Positions 15,629 to 23,278 of a stretch of DNA of 64,000 bases are shown here, in pieces (the stretch's first letter is position 1; each line of letters starts with the position of its first letter). The stretch spans positions 1 to 64,000 of the forward strand of contig CAAETY010000040.1 in NCBI GenBank assembly GCA_900759105.1. The letters run 5' to 3'. Made by a program: the position numbers and the translations under genes. The notes under the pieces were generated by a model, which saw nothing but the letters and a program-made list of their open reading frames with translations, did no database searches and was not told where the DNA came from. The stretch is from Peptococcaceae bacterium. GTDB taxonomy: Bacteria > Bacillota > Peptococcia > Peptococcales > Peptococcaceae.

Positions 15629-16537
15629 ATGGACAATCGCTACGAAAAAATCTACGCGTTACCTGCTGAGGAGAGTGGTGACAACAACGATGTATCCATT
15701 GTCGCAGGCGTATTGCTATACGACCAAGTGACACAAAGTAAACTGATTCAGTTAAAACTTCAAAACAATAGCACCCACACGCTTACAGGCGTACTTGTAA
15801 AGTGCGTGTTTTATGGAGAAAACCGTGAAACCGTCCTAGGAGAAACCTTTTATCAATACGAAGGTCTTCATGTCGCAAGTGGTGAAGCCTTTGGCGAGCA
15901 AACACCGATTGTGATTCAAACACAAGGCGTGCAATCCTTTGATGGCGTGATTGTGAATGAGACCTTTGAAGATGTTGCGGAGGAGGTCATCGAGCCTGAA
16001 TCAGAACAGGCGAATCGTCAAATAATGCAGAACGATTCTGAGTCGGCTTGCGTTAGAATGGACGCAGAACCGTCAGGAACAACACAAATGATGGACAATG
16101 CACCTAAAAAGAAATTCTCACTGAAATGGCTCATTGCAGGGATTGTTTTAATTGGTGCGCTCTTGATTGCTGTTTTTGGCTCTGGTGCTAGTGAGCCATT
16201 CATTGGTCTGTGGACTTCCAGCACTGTAAGCAATGACTTTGAAGCGCTTACCGATGGTGACACGCTTCCGTTTGAGGGAATCGATTTCACTATTAAGCGC
16301 AATGGGGATTTTTTAATTGAAATTGATGGAGAAGATGAAACAATAGAAGGAAAGTGGAAAAAAACAACGGAAAAGATAGATGGAAGCAACATTGCGGTGT
16401 ATGAGCTAAAATATGATGGAGTCACTTTTGGTAAGTTCCTTTATAGCCCAAGCTATATTGAAAATGGCAGTCGAGAGGAATCGGGTACAATTTTTCTTAA
16501 TATGAACGGTATGTGGATTCTGTTCGAAAAGCTTTAA
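15629..16537 (+). CDS. Single-TM protein sharing the N-domain of its upstream neighbour
   Basis: 302 residues. Residues about 1-125 match the N-domain of the preceding gene (RYEKIYALPAEE, then AFGEQTPIVI), but there is no zinc ribbon. A linker of acidic and polar residues leads to a transmembrane helix at about 165-185, then a beta-rich C-terminal domain starting PFIGLWTSS. GLW plus later KWKK resembles lipocalin-like or DUF-type extracytoplasmic domains, but I cannot name one. AGGAGG at 15617 fixes the ATG at 15629 rather than the in-frame 15593 start inside the previous gene. Last gene of the module. Confidence 0.78.
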   Translation: MDNRYEKIYALPAEESGDNNDVSIVAGVLLYDQVTQSKLIQLKLQNNSTHTLTGVLVKCVFYGENRETVLGETFYQYEGLHVASGEAFGEQTPIVIQTQGVQSFDGVIVNETFEDVAEEVIEPESEQANRQIMQNDSESACVRMDAEPSGTTQMMDNAPKKKFSLKWLIAGIVLIGALLIAVFGSGASEPFIGLWTSSTVSNDFEALTDGDTLPFEGIDFTIKRNGDFLIEIDGEDETIEGKWKKTTEKIDGSNIAVYELKYDGVTFGKFLYSPSYIENGSREESGTIFLNMNGMWILFEKL

Positions 16538-16542
16538 AAATT

Positions 16543-16577
16543 AAAAAGCTTATTCCGTCATTTGGAATAAGCTTTTT
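16543..16577. terminator. Bidirectional terminator
   Basis: AAAAAGCTTATTCC / GGAATAAGCTTTTT, a perfect 14-bp stem with a 7-base loop and T-runs on both strands. It ends the zinc-ribbon operon and the minus-strand hpf gene. Confidence 0.92.
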
Positions 16578-16627
16578 AATTTGTGCAAACAAAAAGTGCA
16601 ACAACCGAAGTTGCTGCACTTGGAATA

Positions 16628-17164
16628 TTATTTTTGTGGGTCGATGAGACCGTAGGTGCCATCGTGACGGCGATAAACGACACCAACTTCATCGGTATCC
16701 GCATTGAGGAAGATGTAGAAATCGTGATCCACCAATTCCATTTGAAGGATTGCTTCTTCAGCATCCATGGTCTTGAGGGTGAAGGATTTCTTTTTGCTGA
16801 TTACATCGGAAGCGTTATCATCCGGAATTTCAGCTTCTACAGCTGCACTGAACATTGGTTCAGCCTTTGCTTGTTTACCCTTGCGGTTCATGCGAGTTTT
16901 GTATTTACGAATTTGACGTTCGATTTTATCAACAACAGCGTCGATAGAAGCGTACATGTCAGCGGAAGATTCTTCAGCACGGAGAATGTAACGACCGAGC
17001 GGAATGGTTGCTTCTGCTCTGTGATCATCTTTTTCTACAATAAGGGTGACGGTGCCTTGCATTTCATTGTAGAAATATTTTTCAAGTTTTACGAAGCGTT
17101 TTTCTACATATTCTTTTAATGCAGGGGTGACTTCGGTATTACGTCCTTTAATAGTGATGTTCAT
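16628..17164 (-). CDS. hpf: Ribosome hibernation-promoting factor, long form
   Basis: 178 residues. Residues 1-100 are the S30AE/YfiA domain that enters the 30S decoding centre (NITIKGRNTEVTPALKEYVE). A linker follows, and the C-terminal domain (SFTLKTMDAEEAILQMEL through YRRHDGTYGLI) dimerises two 30S subunits to form 100S particles. The ATG at 17164 has AAAGG at proper spacing. An ATG 9 bases upstream would sit on top of the ribosome site. It dampens translation in stationary phase. The promoter is at 17231-17258. Confidence 0.95.
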   Translation of the reverse strand: MNITIKGRNTEVTPALKEYVEKRFVKLEKYFYNEMQGTVTLIVEKDDHRAEATIPLGRYILRAEESSADMYASIDAVVDKIERQIRKYKTRMNRKGKQAKAEPMFSAAVEAEIPDDNASDVISKKKSFTLKTMDAEEAILQMELVDHDFYIFLNADTDEVGVVYRRHDGTYGLIDPQK

Positions 17165-17230
17165 ATAGACCATCCTTTCAGCAGTTGCTTTATTTAGAAG
17201 ATTCGAACTTTTATTGAATCTATACTACTA

Positions 17231-17258
17231 ATTATAAGAATATTTATAATTATTGCAA
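17231..17258 (-). promoter_or_regulatory. hpf promoter with inverted repeat
   Basis: Read on the minus strand: TTGCAA (17258-17253), 16 bases, TATAAT (17236-17231). The -10 overlaps ATTATAA/TTATAAT arms spanning 17231-17250, a 7-bp inverted repeat that could be an operator. Confidence 0.6.
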
Positions 17259-17268
17259 GTAAAACTTT

Positions 17269-17598
17269 TTAGACATTAATTTCTCTAAGCATTTTGATCA
17301 ATTCGACAAAGCGCTGATCAGAAATGCTATAGATAGACATCTGGCCTGTTTTTTTGAAGGTAACAATTTTGTGTGCCCGTAACAATGCAAGATGTTGCGA
17401 CAGTGAGCTGTGAGAAATGTTTGACGCTTGGGTCAAAATATCGTGAATTTCATTAACGGACCGAGGGGCGACGGATAAAATATATAGAATCATGAGACGA
17501 TTAGGGTTGCTGAGTAATTTCAACATCGACGCGGTCTTCACGAAACGCTCGCTATCCTCTATTAAATCCTGCAGTACGTTTGCATCAGGTGTGGTCAT
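17269..17598 (-). CDS. ArsR-family HTH regulator
   Basis: 109 residues with a winged helix-turn-helix: KLLSNPNRLMILYILSV near residue 31, then the recognition region NISHSSLSQHLALLRAHKIV and a wing FKKTGQMSIYSIS. The second cysteine-containing metal site of ArsR/CadC is absent (no ELCVCDL-type motif), so the inducer is unlikely to be arsenic or cadmium and may be redox or another signal. AAAGGAGG supports ATG 17598 over an in-frame 17622. It is followed on the minus strand by hpf. Confidence 0.9.
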   Translation of the reverse strand: MTTPDANVLQDLIEDSERFVKTASMLKLLSNPNRLMILYILSVAPRSVNEIHDILTQASNISHSSLSQHLALLRAHKIVTFKKTGQMSIYSISDQRFVELIKMLREINV

Positions 17599-17923
17599 TT
17601 TGGATACCTCCTTTTGAAACAAGCTGATGGCAAAAAAACATTTATAACTGCTATAATTTCTTTTTGTTTTAGATATATTATAATAGACAAAGATGAAAAA
17701 TACAATATTTATTCTTTAAGAATATTCAATGTTTTTGTAATAACAAAAAGGTTTGTTATTGATTATTTTTAATTTATGGATTAAAAACAGCCGACAGCTG
17801 TTTTGTAACTGTATAATCATTTAAGTTTTGAGGGGCATGTGTTATAATAATTTAGTTAAATAGAGTGTTTGATAGCAGAATTTGCTATAGGGACAATAAT
17901 TTTCATTATCTAAACAGAAAAGA
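17599..17923. promoter_or_regulatory. ArsR-secA intergenic region with three inverted repeats
   Basis: No gene. On the minus strand TATAAT at 17682-17677 is a likely -10 for the ArsR gene. TATTCTT-T-AAGAATA (17710-17724) is a perfect palindrome that could be its operator. AATAACAAA / TTTGTTATT (17739-17760) is a second perfect repeat. AAAACAGC / GCTGTTTT (17784-17804) is a third. Plus-strand TGT-TATAAT at 17840-17848 is an extended -10 for secA. Confidence 0.5.
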
Positions 17924-20590
17924 GTGAATAGTTTGGGTATCGATACTTTCTTAAAAAAAATCTTAGATGACAATAAAAAAGATGTAAAAAAGCTTGAAAA
18001 GTTTGCTGCACAAGTCAACCAATATGACCAATCTTTTAGAGCGTTGTCTGATGAAGCTTTGCAAGCAAAGACCGATGAATTTAAGGAACGCCTGGGCAAG
18101 GGTGAAACCTTAAACGATATTATGGCCGAAGCATTTGCAGTAGTACGTGAAGCTTCTGATCGTGTTTTGGGCTTGCGCCATTTTGATGTGCAAATCATGG
18201 GGGGCCGCGTCCTTCATGAAGGGCGTATTGCTGAAATGAAGACCGGGGAAGGGAAAACTCTCGTTGCAACCGCTCCGGTATATTTGAATGCCTTGGAAGG
18301 CAAGGGTGTGCACGTTGTCACTGTCAATGATTATCTTGCACGCCGTGACGCTGAACAGCTTGCACCGCTTTACAATTTCTTGGGACTTTCTGTTGGCCTG
18401 ATTGTGCATGGTTTAGACTATGTACAACGTAAAGATGCGTATGCCTGTGATATTACTTATGGGACGAACAATGAATTTGGGTTTGACTATTTGCGTGATA
18501 ACATGGTTATGCATGAACGCAACATGGTACAACGTCCATTGAATTATGCAATCGTCGATGAAGTGGACTCCATTCTCATCGACGAAGCGCGTACGCCGCT
18601 TATTATTTCCGGTCCTGCTGCAAAGGCAAAGGATCTCTATACGCCGATGGTTGGGATTGTTCGTCAATTAAAGAATGAAGAAGACTATACCTTTGATGAA
18701 AAGCTTAAAACTGTGGCGTTGACGGAAGAAGGTACCAAGCATGTTGAACGTTTACTTGGCATTGATAATTTGACCGATGAAGCCAATGTAGAATTGGCGC
18801 ACCATGTAAATCAAGCATTAAAGGCACAGGTGCTGATGAAGCGCGACCGTGACTATGTGGTTCAAGATGGGGAAGTTATCATTGTCGATGAATTTACCGG
18901 GCGTTTGATGTATGGACGTCGCTATAGTGAAGGCTTACACCAAGCTATTGAAGCCAAAGAAGGTGTGAACATCGAAAAGGAAAGCCAAACCTTGGCAACC
19001 ATCACCTTCCAAAACTACTTCCGTATGTATAAAAAGCTTGCCGGCATGACCGGGACTGCAAAAACCGAAGAAGATGAATTCCGTGCTATTTATGGGATGG
19101 ACGTTGTTATTGTTCCTACCAACAAGCCGATTGCACGTGAAGATGCACCGGATATTGTATATCGTACCGAGAACGGGAAATTTGAAGCGGTTGCCGATAA
19201 GGTGGCGGAACTCTACGAAAAGGGTGAACCGGTGCTTGTCGGGACGGTTTCTATCGAAAAGAGTGAAAAGCTCAGCGATATTTTGAATAAGCGTGGCATT
19301 CCTCATAAAGTGTTGAATGCGAAGTACCACGAGCAAGAAGCACTTATCGTTGCTCAAGCCGGTCAAGAAAAGAGCGTTACCATTGCAACCAATATGGCAG
19401 GTCGTGGGACCGACATTATCTTGGGTGGGAACCCGGGGCTTATTACCGATGAGATTCTTCGTAAATCTCACAAGGCTGATGAAGAGGTAACCGATGAAAT
19501 GCAACAAGAAGCGGTTGCCAAAGCTAAAGAAATCTGCGATGAAAACAAGAAAAAGGTAGTTGACGTTGGTGGGCTTTATATTATTGGGACTGAGCGTCAC
19601 GAATCTCGCCGTATTGATAACCAGCTTCGTGGTCGTAGTGGGCGTCAAGGTGACCCTGGTCACACCCAATTCTATATTTCTTTGGAAGACGATTTAATGC
19701 GTCGCTTTGGTGCGGAAACCTTGCCTGCCATTATGGATAAGGTTGGCATGAACGATGATATGCCAATTGAAAACCGTATGGTAAGCCGTACCATTGAAAA
19801 TGCACAAAAGCGTGTGGAATCTCGTAACTTTGAAACCCGTAAAAATATTCTCGAATATGACGATGTTATGAATAAGCAGCGTGAAATTATTTATTCTCAA
19901 CGTCGTCAAGTGCTTGAAGGCTCCAATATGGCGGAAAGCATTGCCGGGATGATTGATAAGCTGGTAGATACTGTATGCGACGAAGCAGCACATGGTGAAA
20001 CCTTCCCTGAAGCTTGGAATTTAGAGCAGCTCGCGTTGCGTTTGATGGAAATTTTCAACTTCCCGGATGGGGTGGATACCTCCAACTATCCAAACATGGA
20101 CAGCATGGAAGTGCGTGATGAGCTCAAGGCAAAGGCGCATGCACGTTATGCTGAAAAGGAAGAAGAAATCGGGCCAGAAATTTTCCATGATTTCGAACGC
20201 AATATTCTTTTGCGCAATGTAGATACCAACTGGATGGATCACTTGGATGCAATGGATCAAATGCGTCAAGGGATTGGTTTGCGTGCTTATGGGCAACATA
20301 AACCAATCGATGAATATCGTAACGAATCCTACGATATGTTCAACGAAATGACCTATAACATTCAGTACAATACCATTCGTATGCTCTTCGCAGTGACTAT
20401 TAAGCGTCAAGAAGAAGTGCAACAGGAAGAATCCCAACAAAAGGAACGTGTAGATATTTTGAATGCGCGCCATGGTGATGAAGAACCTGTGAAGAAAAAA
20501 CCGGTTAGCGTTCAAAAGGTTGGTCGTAACGATCCATGCCCATGTGGCAGCGGTAAAAAATATAAGCATTGCTGCGGCAAAAATGCGTAA
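17924..20590 (+). CDS. secA: Preprotein translocase ATPase SecA
   Basis: Motor that pushes unfolded proteins through SecYEG. 888 residues from the GTG at 17924. A TTG at 17933, with AAGAGTG at good spacing, may be the true start and gives the more usual N-terminus MGIDTFLKK. Walker A (MKTGEGKT) is near residue 105, DEVDSILIDEARTPLIISGP near 210, the second motor domain carries MAGRGTDIILGGNP, and RGRSGRQGDPG is motif VI. The C-terminus ends with the zinc motif CPCGSGKKYKHCCG, which binds SecB or ribosomes. It is followed by a terminator and prfB. Confidence 0.97.
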   Translation: MNSLGIDTFLKKILDDNKKDVKKLEKFAAQVNQYDQSFRALSDEALQAKTDEFKERLGKGETLNDIMAEAFAVVREASDRVLGLRHFDVQIMGGRVLHEGRIAEMKTGEGKTLVATAPVYLNALEGKGVHVVTVNDYLARRDAEQLAPLYNFLGLSVGLIVHGLDYVQRKDAYACDITYGTNNEFGFDYLRDNMVMHERNMVQRPLNYAIVDEVDSILIDEARTPLIISGPAAKAKDLYTPMVGIVRQLKNEEDYTFDEKLKTVALTEEGTKHVERLLGIDNLTDEANVELAHHVNQALKAQVLMKRDRDYVVQDGEVIIVDEFTGRLMYGRRYSEGLHQAIEAKEGVNIEKESQTLATITFQNYFRMYKKLAGMTGTAKTEEDEFRAIYGMDVVIVPTNKPIAREDAPDIVYRTENGKFEAVADKVAELYEKGEPVLVGTVSIEKSEKLSDILNKRGIPHKVLNAKYHEQEALIVAQAGQEKSVTIATNMAGRGTDIILGGNPGLITDEILRKSHKADEEVTDEMQQEAVAKAKEICDENKKKVVDVGGLYIIGTERHESRRIDNQLRGRSGRQGDPGHTQFYISLEDDLMRRFGAETLPAIMDKVGMNDDMPIENRMVSRTIENAQKRVESRNFETRKNILEYDDVMNKQREIIYSQRRQVLEGSNMAESIAGMIDKLVDTVCDEAAHGETFPEAWNLEQLALRLMEIFNFPDGVDTSNYPNMDSMEVRDELKAKAHARYAEKEEEIGPEIFHDFERNILLRNVDTNWMDHLDAMDQMRQGIGLRAYGQHKPIDEYRNESYDMFNEMTYNIQYNTIRMLFAVTIKRQEEVQQEESQQKERVDILNARHGDEEPVKKKPVSVQKVGRNDPCPCGSGKKYKHCCGKNA

Positions 20591-20602
20591 TGATTAAAAG
20601 TG

Positions 20603-20634
20603 GACAAAGCCGGAGTTTCTGGCTTTGTCTTTTT
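20603..20634 (+). terminator. secA terminator
   Basis: GACAAAGCC / GGCTTTGTC 9-bp stem, 9-base loop, five T. prfB starts only 22 bases later, so some read-through is likely needed for prfB unless a promoter is hidden in secA. Confidence 0.82.
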
Positions 20635-20656
20635 GATAAGAAAAAGGAGTACATTT

Positions 20657-21784
20657 ATGGACTACGAAGTACACAAAGCCTTTGAAGAGGCAAAGCAAAC
20701 ATTGAGCGACTTGAGCGAATCCCTCGACCTTGAAGGGCGCAAAAAGCGTATTGCTGAAATCGATGAAATAATTTCTTCTCCTGATTTCTGGAATGATCCT
20801 GAAGCTGGGCAAGTAATCATGCAAGAAAAGAAACGCTTGGAAAGCAAGGTGGTACACCACGCAGCTCTTGCAGAAAAGCTTGATGACTTGGATGTGATGT
20901 TTGAGCTTGCAAAAGAAGAAAACGACCCGGATATGGAACAGGACATCATCGATACCTTGGCGGAAATCAACAAGGAGCTTGATGCGTTCGAGCTTGAAAC
21001 CATTATGAATGGTGAATATGATAACAACAATGCAATTCTGTCCATTCACCCTGGTGCCGGCGGAACGGAAAGTCAGGACTGGACAGAAATGCTTTACCGC
21101 ATGTATGTGCGTTGGGCGGAACGTCGTGGCTTTAAGGTTCAAGTGCTTGACTATCTTGATGGCGATGAAGCTGGGATTAAGAGCGTGACCATGCTTATTA
21201 GCGGGGAAAATGCTTACGGCTATTTGAAGAGCGAAAAAGGGGTACACCGCATGGTGCGTATTTCTCCATTCGATGCTTCCGGCCGCCGTCATACTTCTTT
21301 CTCGGCTGTAGAAATTATGCCTGAAGTAGATAACGATACCAATATTGAAGTTGAAGATAAGGATCTCAAGGTGGATACCTATCGTGCCAGCGGTGCCGGT
21401 GGTCAGCATGTTAACAAAACCGAATCTGCCGTTCGTATCACTCACTTGCCAACCGGGATTGTGGTACAATGCCAAAATGAACGTTCCCAAATTCAAAACC
21501 GTGCGACAGCGATGAAAATGCTCATTTCTCGCTTGGTTGAAGAAAAAATCAAGGAACAAGAAGCAGAAATTGCACGTTTGCAAGGTGAACAACAAGAAAT
21601 CGGTTGGGGTTCCCAAATTCGTTCCTATGTATTCCATCCATACACCATGGTTAAAGACCATCGTACCAACTACGAAAAAGGGAATATCGGTGCTGTGATG
21701 GACGGCGAAATTGACGAGTTTATCAACGCTTGGCTCAAGCAACAAGCAGCAAAACAGCTTGCATTCAACCAAAAAAATAAGTAA
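20657..21784 (+). CDS. prfB: Peptide chain release factor 2, without programmed frameshift
   Basis: Ends translation at UGA and UAA. 375 residues. The stop-codon tripeptide SPF is at residues 203-205 and the catalytic GGQ at 248-250 (GAGGQHVNKTES). The gene is one open frame. At codons 23-24, where most prfB genes carry CTT-TGA-C and need a +1 shift, this one reads CTC-GAC, so the autoregulatory frameshift is absent. AAAAAGGAG lies before the ATG at 20657; an in-frame ATG at 20600 would lie in the secA terminator. Confidence 0.96.
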   Translation: MDYEVHKAFEEAKQTLSDLSESLDLEGRKKRIAEIDEIISSPDFWNDPEAGQVIMQEKKRLESKVVHHAALAEKLDDLDVMFELAKEENDPDMEQDIIDTLAEINKELDAFELETIMNGEYDNNNAILSIHPGAGGTESQDWTEMLYRMYVRWAERRGFKVQVLDYLDGDEAGIKSVTMLISGENAYGYLKSEKGVHRMVRISPFDASGRRHTSFSAVEIMPEVDNDTNIEVEDKDLKVDTYRASGAGGQHVNKTESAVRITHLPTGIVVQCQNERSQIQNRATAMKMLISRLVEEKIKEQEAEIARLQGEQQEIGWGSQIRSYVFHPYTMVKDHRTNYEKGNIGAVMDGEIDEFINAWLKQQAAKQLAFNQKNK

Positions 21785-21790
21785 AAGAAT

Positions 21791-21822
21791 AAATTCCTCT
21801 GCAACTTTGCAGAGGAATTTTT
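21791..21822 (+). terminator. prfB terminator
   Basis: AAATTCCTCTGC / GCAGAGGAATTT 12-bp stem followed by T-run. Confidence 0.9.
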
Positions 21823-21830
21823 GCAATAGA

Positions 21831-21866
21831 AAACGCCACGTTCCTTTCAGAGCGTGGCGTTTGTGC
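21831..21866 (-). terminator. ychF terminator
   Basis: AAACGCCACG (21831-21840) and CGTGGCGTTT (21853-21862) form a 10-bp stem. On the minus strand the T-run comes from the AAAA side. It lies 10 bases after the ychF stop. Confidence 0.82.
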
Positions 21867-21876
21867 ATTTATGGGA

Positions 21877-22968
21877 TTATACGTTGAAAAGGAACTCAAT
21901 GATGTCGCCGTCTTTTACGACATATTCTTTACCTTCAAGGCGAACCTTGCCGGCTTCGCGTGCAGCGGCATAGCTACCGGCTTCAACAAAGTCATCATAA
22001 GCAACAACTTCAGCACGGATAAAGCCACGTTCAAAGTCAGAGTGGATTTTACCGGCTGCTTGTGGTGCTTTGGTGCCTTTGGTAATGGTCCATGCGCGGG
22101 TTTCCTTTTCGCCGGTGGTAAGATAGCTGATAAGACCGAGGAGCTTGTAGGAAGCTGCAATTAAACGGTCCAAGCCGCTTTCGGTAAGACCGAGAGATTC
22201 GAGGAATTCAGCAGCTTCTTCCGGTTCAAGCTGTGCGATTTCATTTTCAATTTGTGCACAAATGATGAATACTTCGCTGCCTTCGTTAACAGCAAATTCA
22301 CGCACGCGTTCCACAAAATCGTTGCCATCAGCGGCATCGTCTTCGCTAACATTGGCAGCGTAGAGAATTGGCTTTGCAGTGAGGAGATTCAATTGATTAA
22401 AGTAGAATTCTTCTTCTTCATCCTTGCATTCAAAAGTGCGTGCCGGTTGGCTGGCTTCGAGGTGGGCGTAGAGACGCTTTAACATTGCATCTTCGTGGAG
22501 CAGCTTTTTGTCGTTAATCTTGGAGCCCTTTGCAGTTTTTTGCATGCGACGTTCAACGATTTCCATATCGGAGAAAATCAATTCGAGGGTGATGGTTTCA
22601 ATATCGCGGATTGGATCAACGCTACCGTCTACGTGAACGACATTGGAATCTTCGAAGCAACGAACAACGTGAACAATGGCATCACATTCGCGGATATTGG
22701 AAAGAAATTGGTTCCCCAAGCCTTCCCCTTTGGATGCGCCCTTTACCAAGCCTGCAATATCAACGAATTCGATGGCTGCCGGCATAACCTTCTTAGATTT
22801 GGACATTTCAGCCAAAACGTTCAAACGCTTGTCAGGTACAGATACGACACCCACATTTGGGTCGATGGTGCAGAATGGATAGTTTGCAGATTCTGCGCCT
22901 GCCTTTGTGATACTGTTGAAAAGTGTACTCTTACCAACGTTTGGTAAACCAACGATGCCTAATTTCAT
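21877..22968 (-). CDS. ychF: Obg-family ATPase YchF/OLA1
   Basis: 363 residues of the universally conserved YchF family, which binds ATP rather than GTP and associates with ribosomes. G1 GLPNVGKST is at residues 6-14, DIAGLVKGASKGEGLG is the G3 region, and the specificity motif reads NVSEDD in place of NKxD. The C-terminal TGS-like domain ends AYDDFVEAG through KDGDIIEFLFNV. The ATG at 22968 follows AAGGGAG; an in-frame ATG 33 bases upstream lacks a site. Monocistronic. Confidence 0.96.
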   Translation of the reverse strand: MKLGIVGLPNVGKSTLFNSITKAGAESANYPFCTIDPNVGVVSVPDKRLNVLAEMSKSKKVMPAAIEFVDIAGLVKGASKGEGLGNQFLSNIRECDAIVHVVRCFEDSNVVHVDGSVDPIRDIETITLELIFSDMEIVERRMQKTAKGSKINDKKLLHEDAMLKRLYAHLEASQPARTFECKDEEEEFYFNQLNLLTAKPILYAANVSEDDAADGNDFVERVREFAVNEGSEVFIICAQIENEIAQLEPEEAAEFLESLGLTESGLDRLIAASYKLLGLISYLTTGEKETRAWTITKGTKAPQAAGKIHSDFERGFIRAEVVAYDDFVEAGSYAAAREAGKVRLEGKEYVVKDGDIIEFLFNV

Positions 22969-23278
22969 GTTTAATTCACAACTCCCTTGGATATTTGTCA
23001 AAAGTGTATCAGATGCACTTACTCTCGTGCGTGCTGGTTTGAATCAATTCGTAATCTTTCAATAGACAACGAGAAAATTATAGCATTAAAAGTAGTTTTT
23101 CTCAATAGAAAGGGGCGTGATTGGCTTAGGAAAGGCGATTTCCTACCATAAGCACGATAAAGAAATATTACAGTAAAGAATGAAAATTGTGCGAAAACCA
23201 GTGATTCATACCAAAAAGTATGATATAGTAAGGATGGTATGTTTAACCATAGCTATGATGGAAAAGGGAGGAAGGTCA
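22969..23278. promoter_or_regulatory. Intergenic region between ychF and the SLH gene
   Basis: No gene in 310 bp. TAGGAAA / TTTCCTA (23127-23145) is a perfect 7-bp inverted repeat with a 5-base centre. TCATAC-CAAAAA-GTATGA (23206-23223) abuts TGA-TATAGT (23221-23229), an extended -10 for the SLH gene, so it could be an operator. No convincing ychF promoter was found. Confidence 0.45.

Noticed and set aside
17784..17804. Terminator before secA
   Set aside because: The hairpin has a short T stretch only within its own arm and no gene ends before it on the plus strand.
20594..21868. A 424-codon open frame on the minus strand opposite prfB
   Set aside because: It mirrors prfB codon for codon, has no ribosome site, spans the prfB terminator and shows no family resemblance. 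A by-product of biased codon use.
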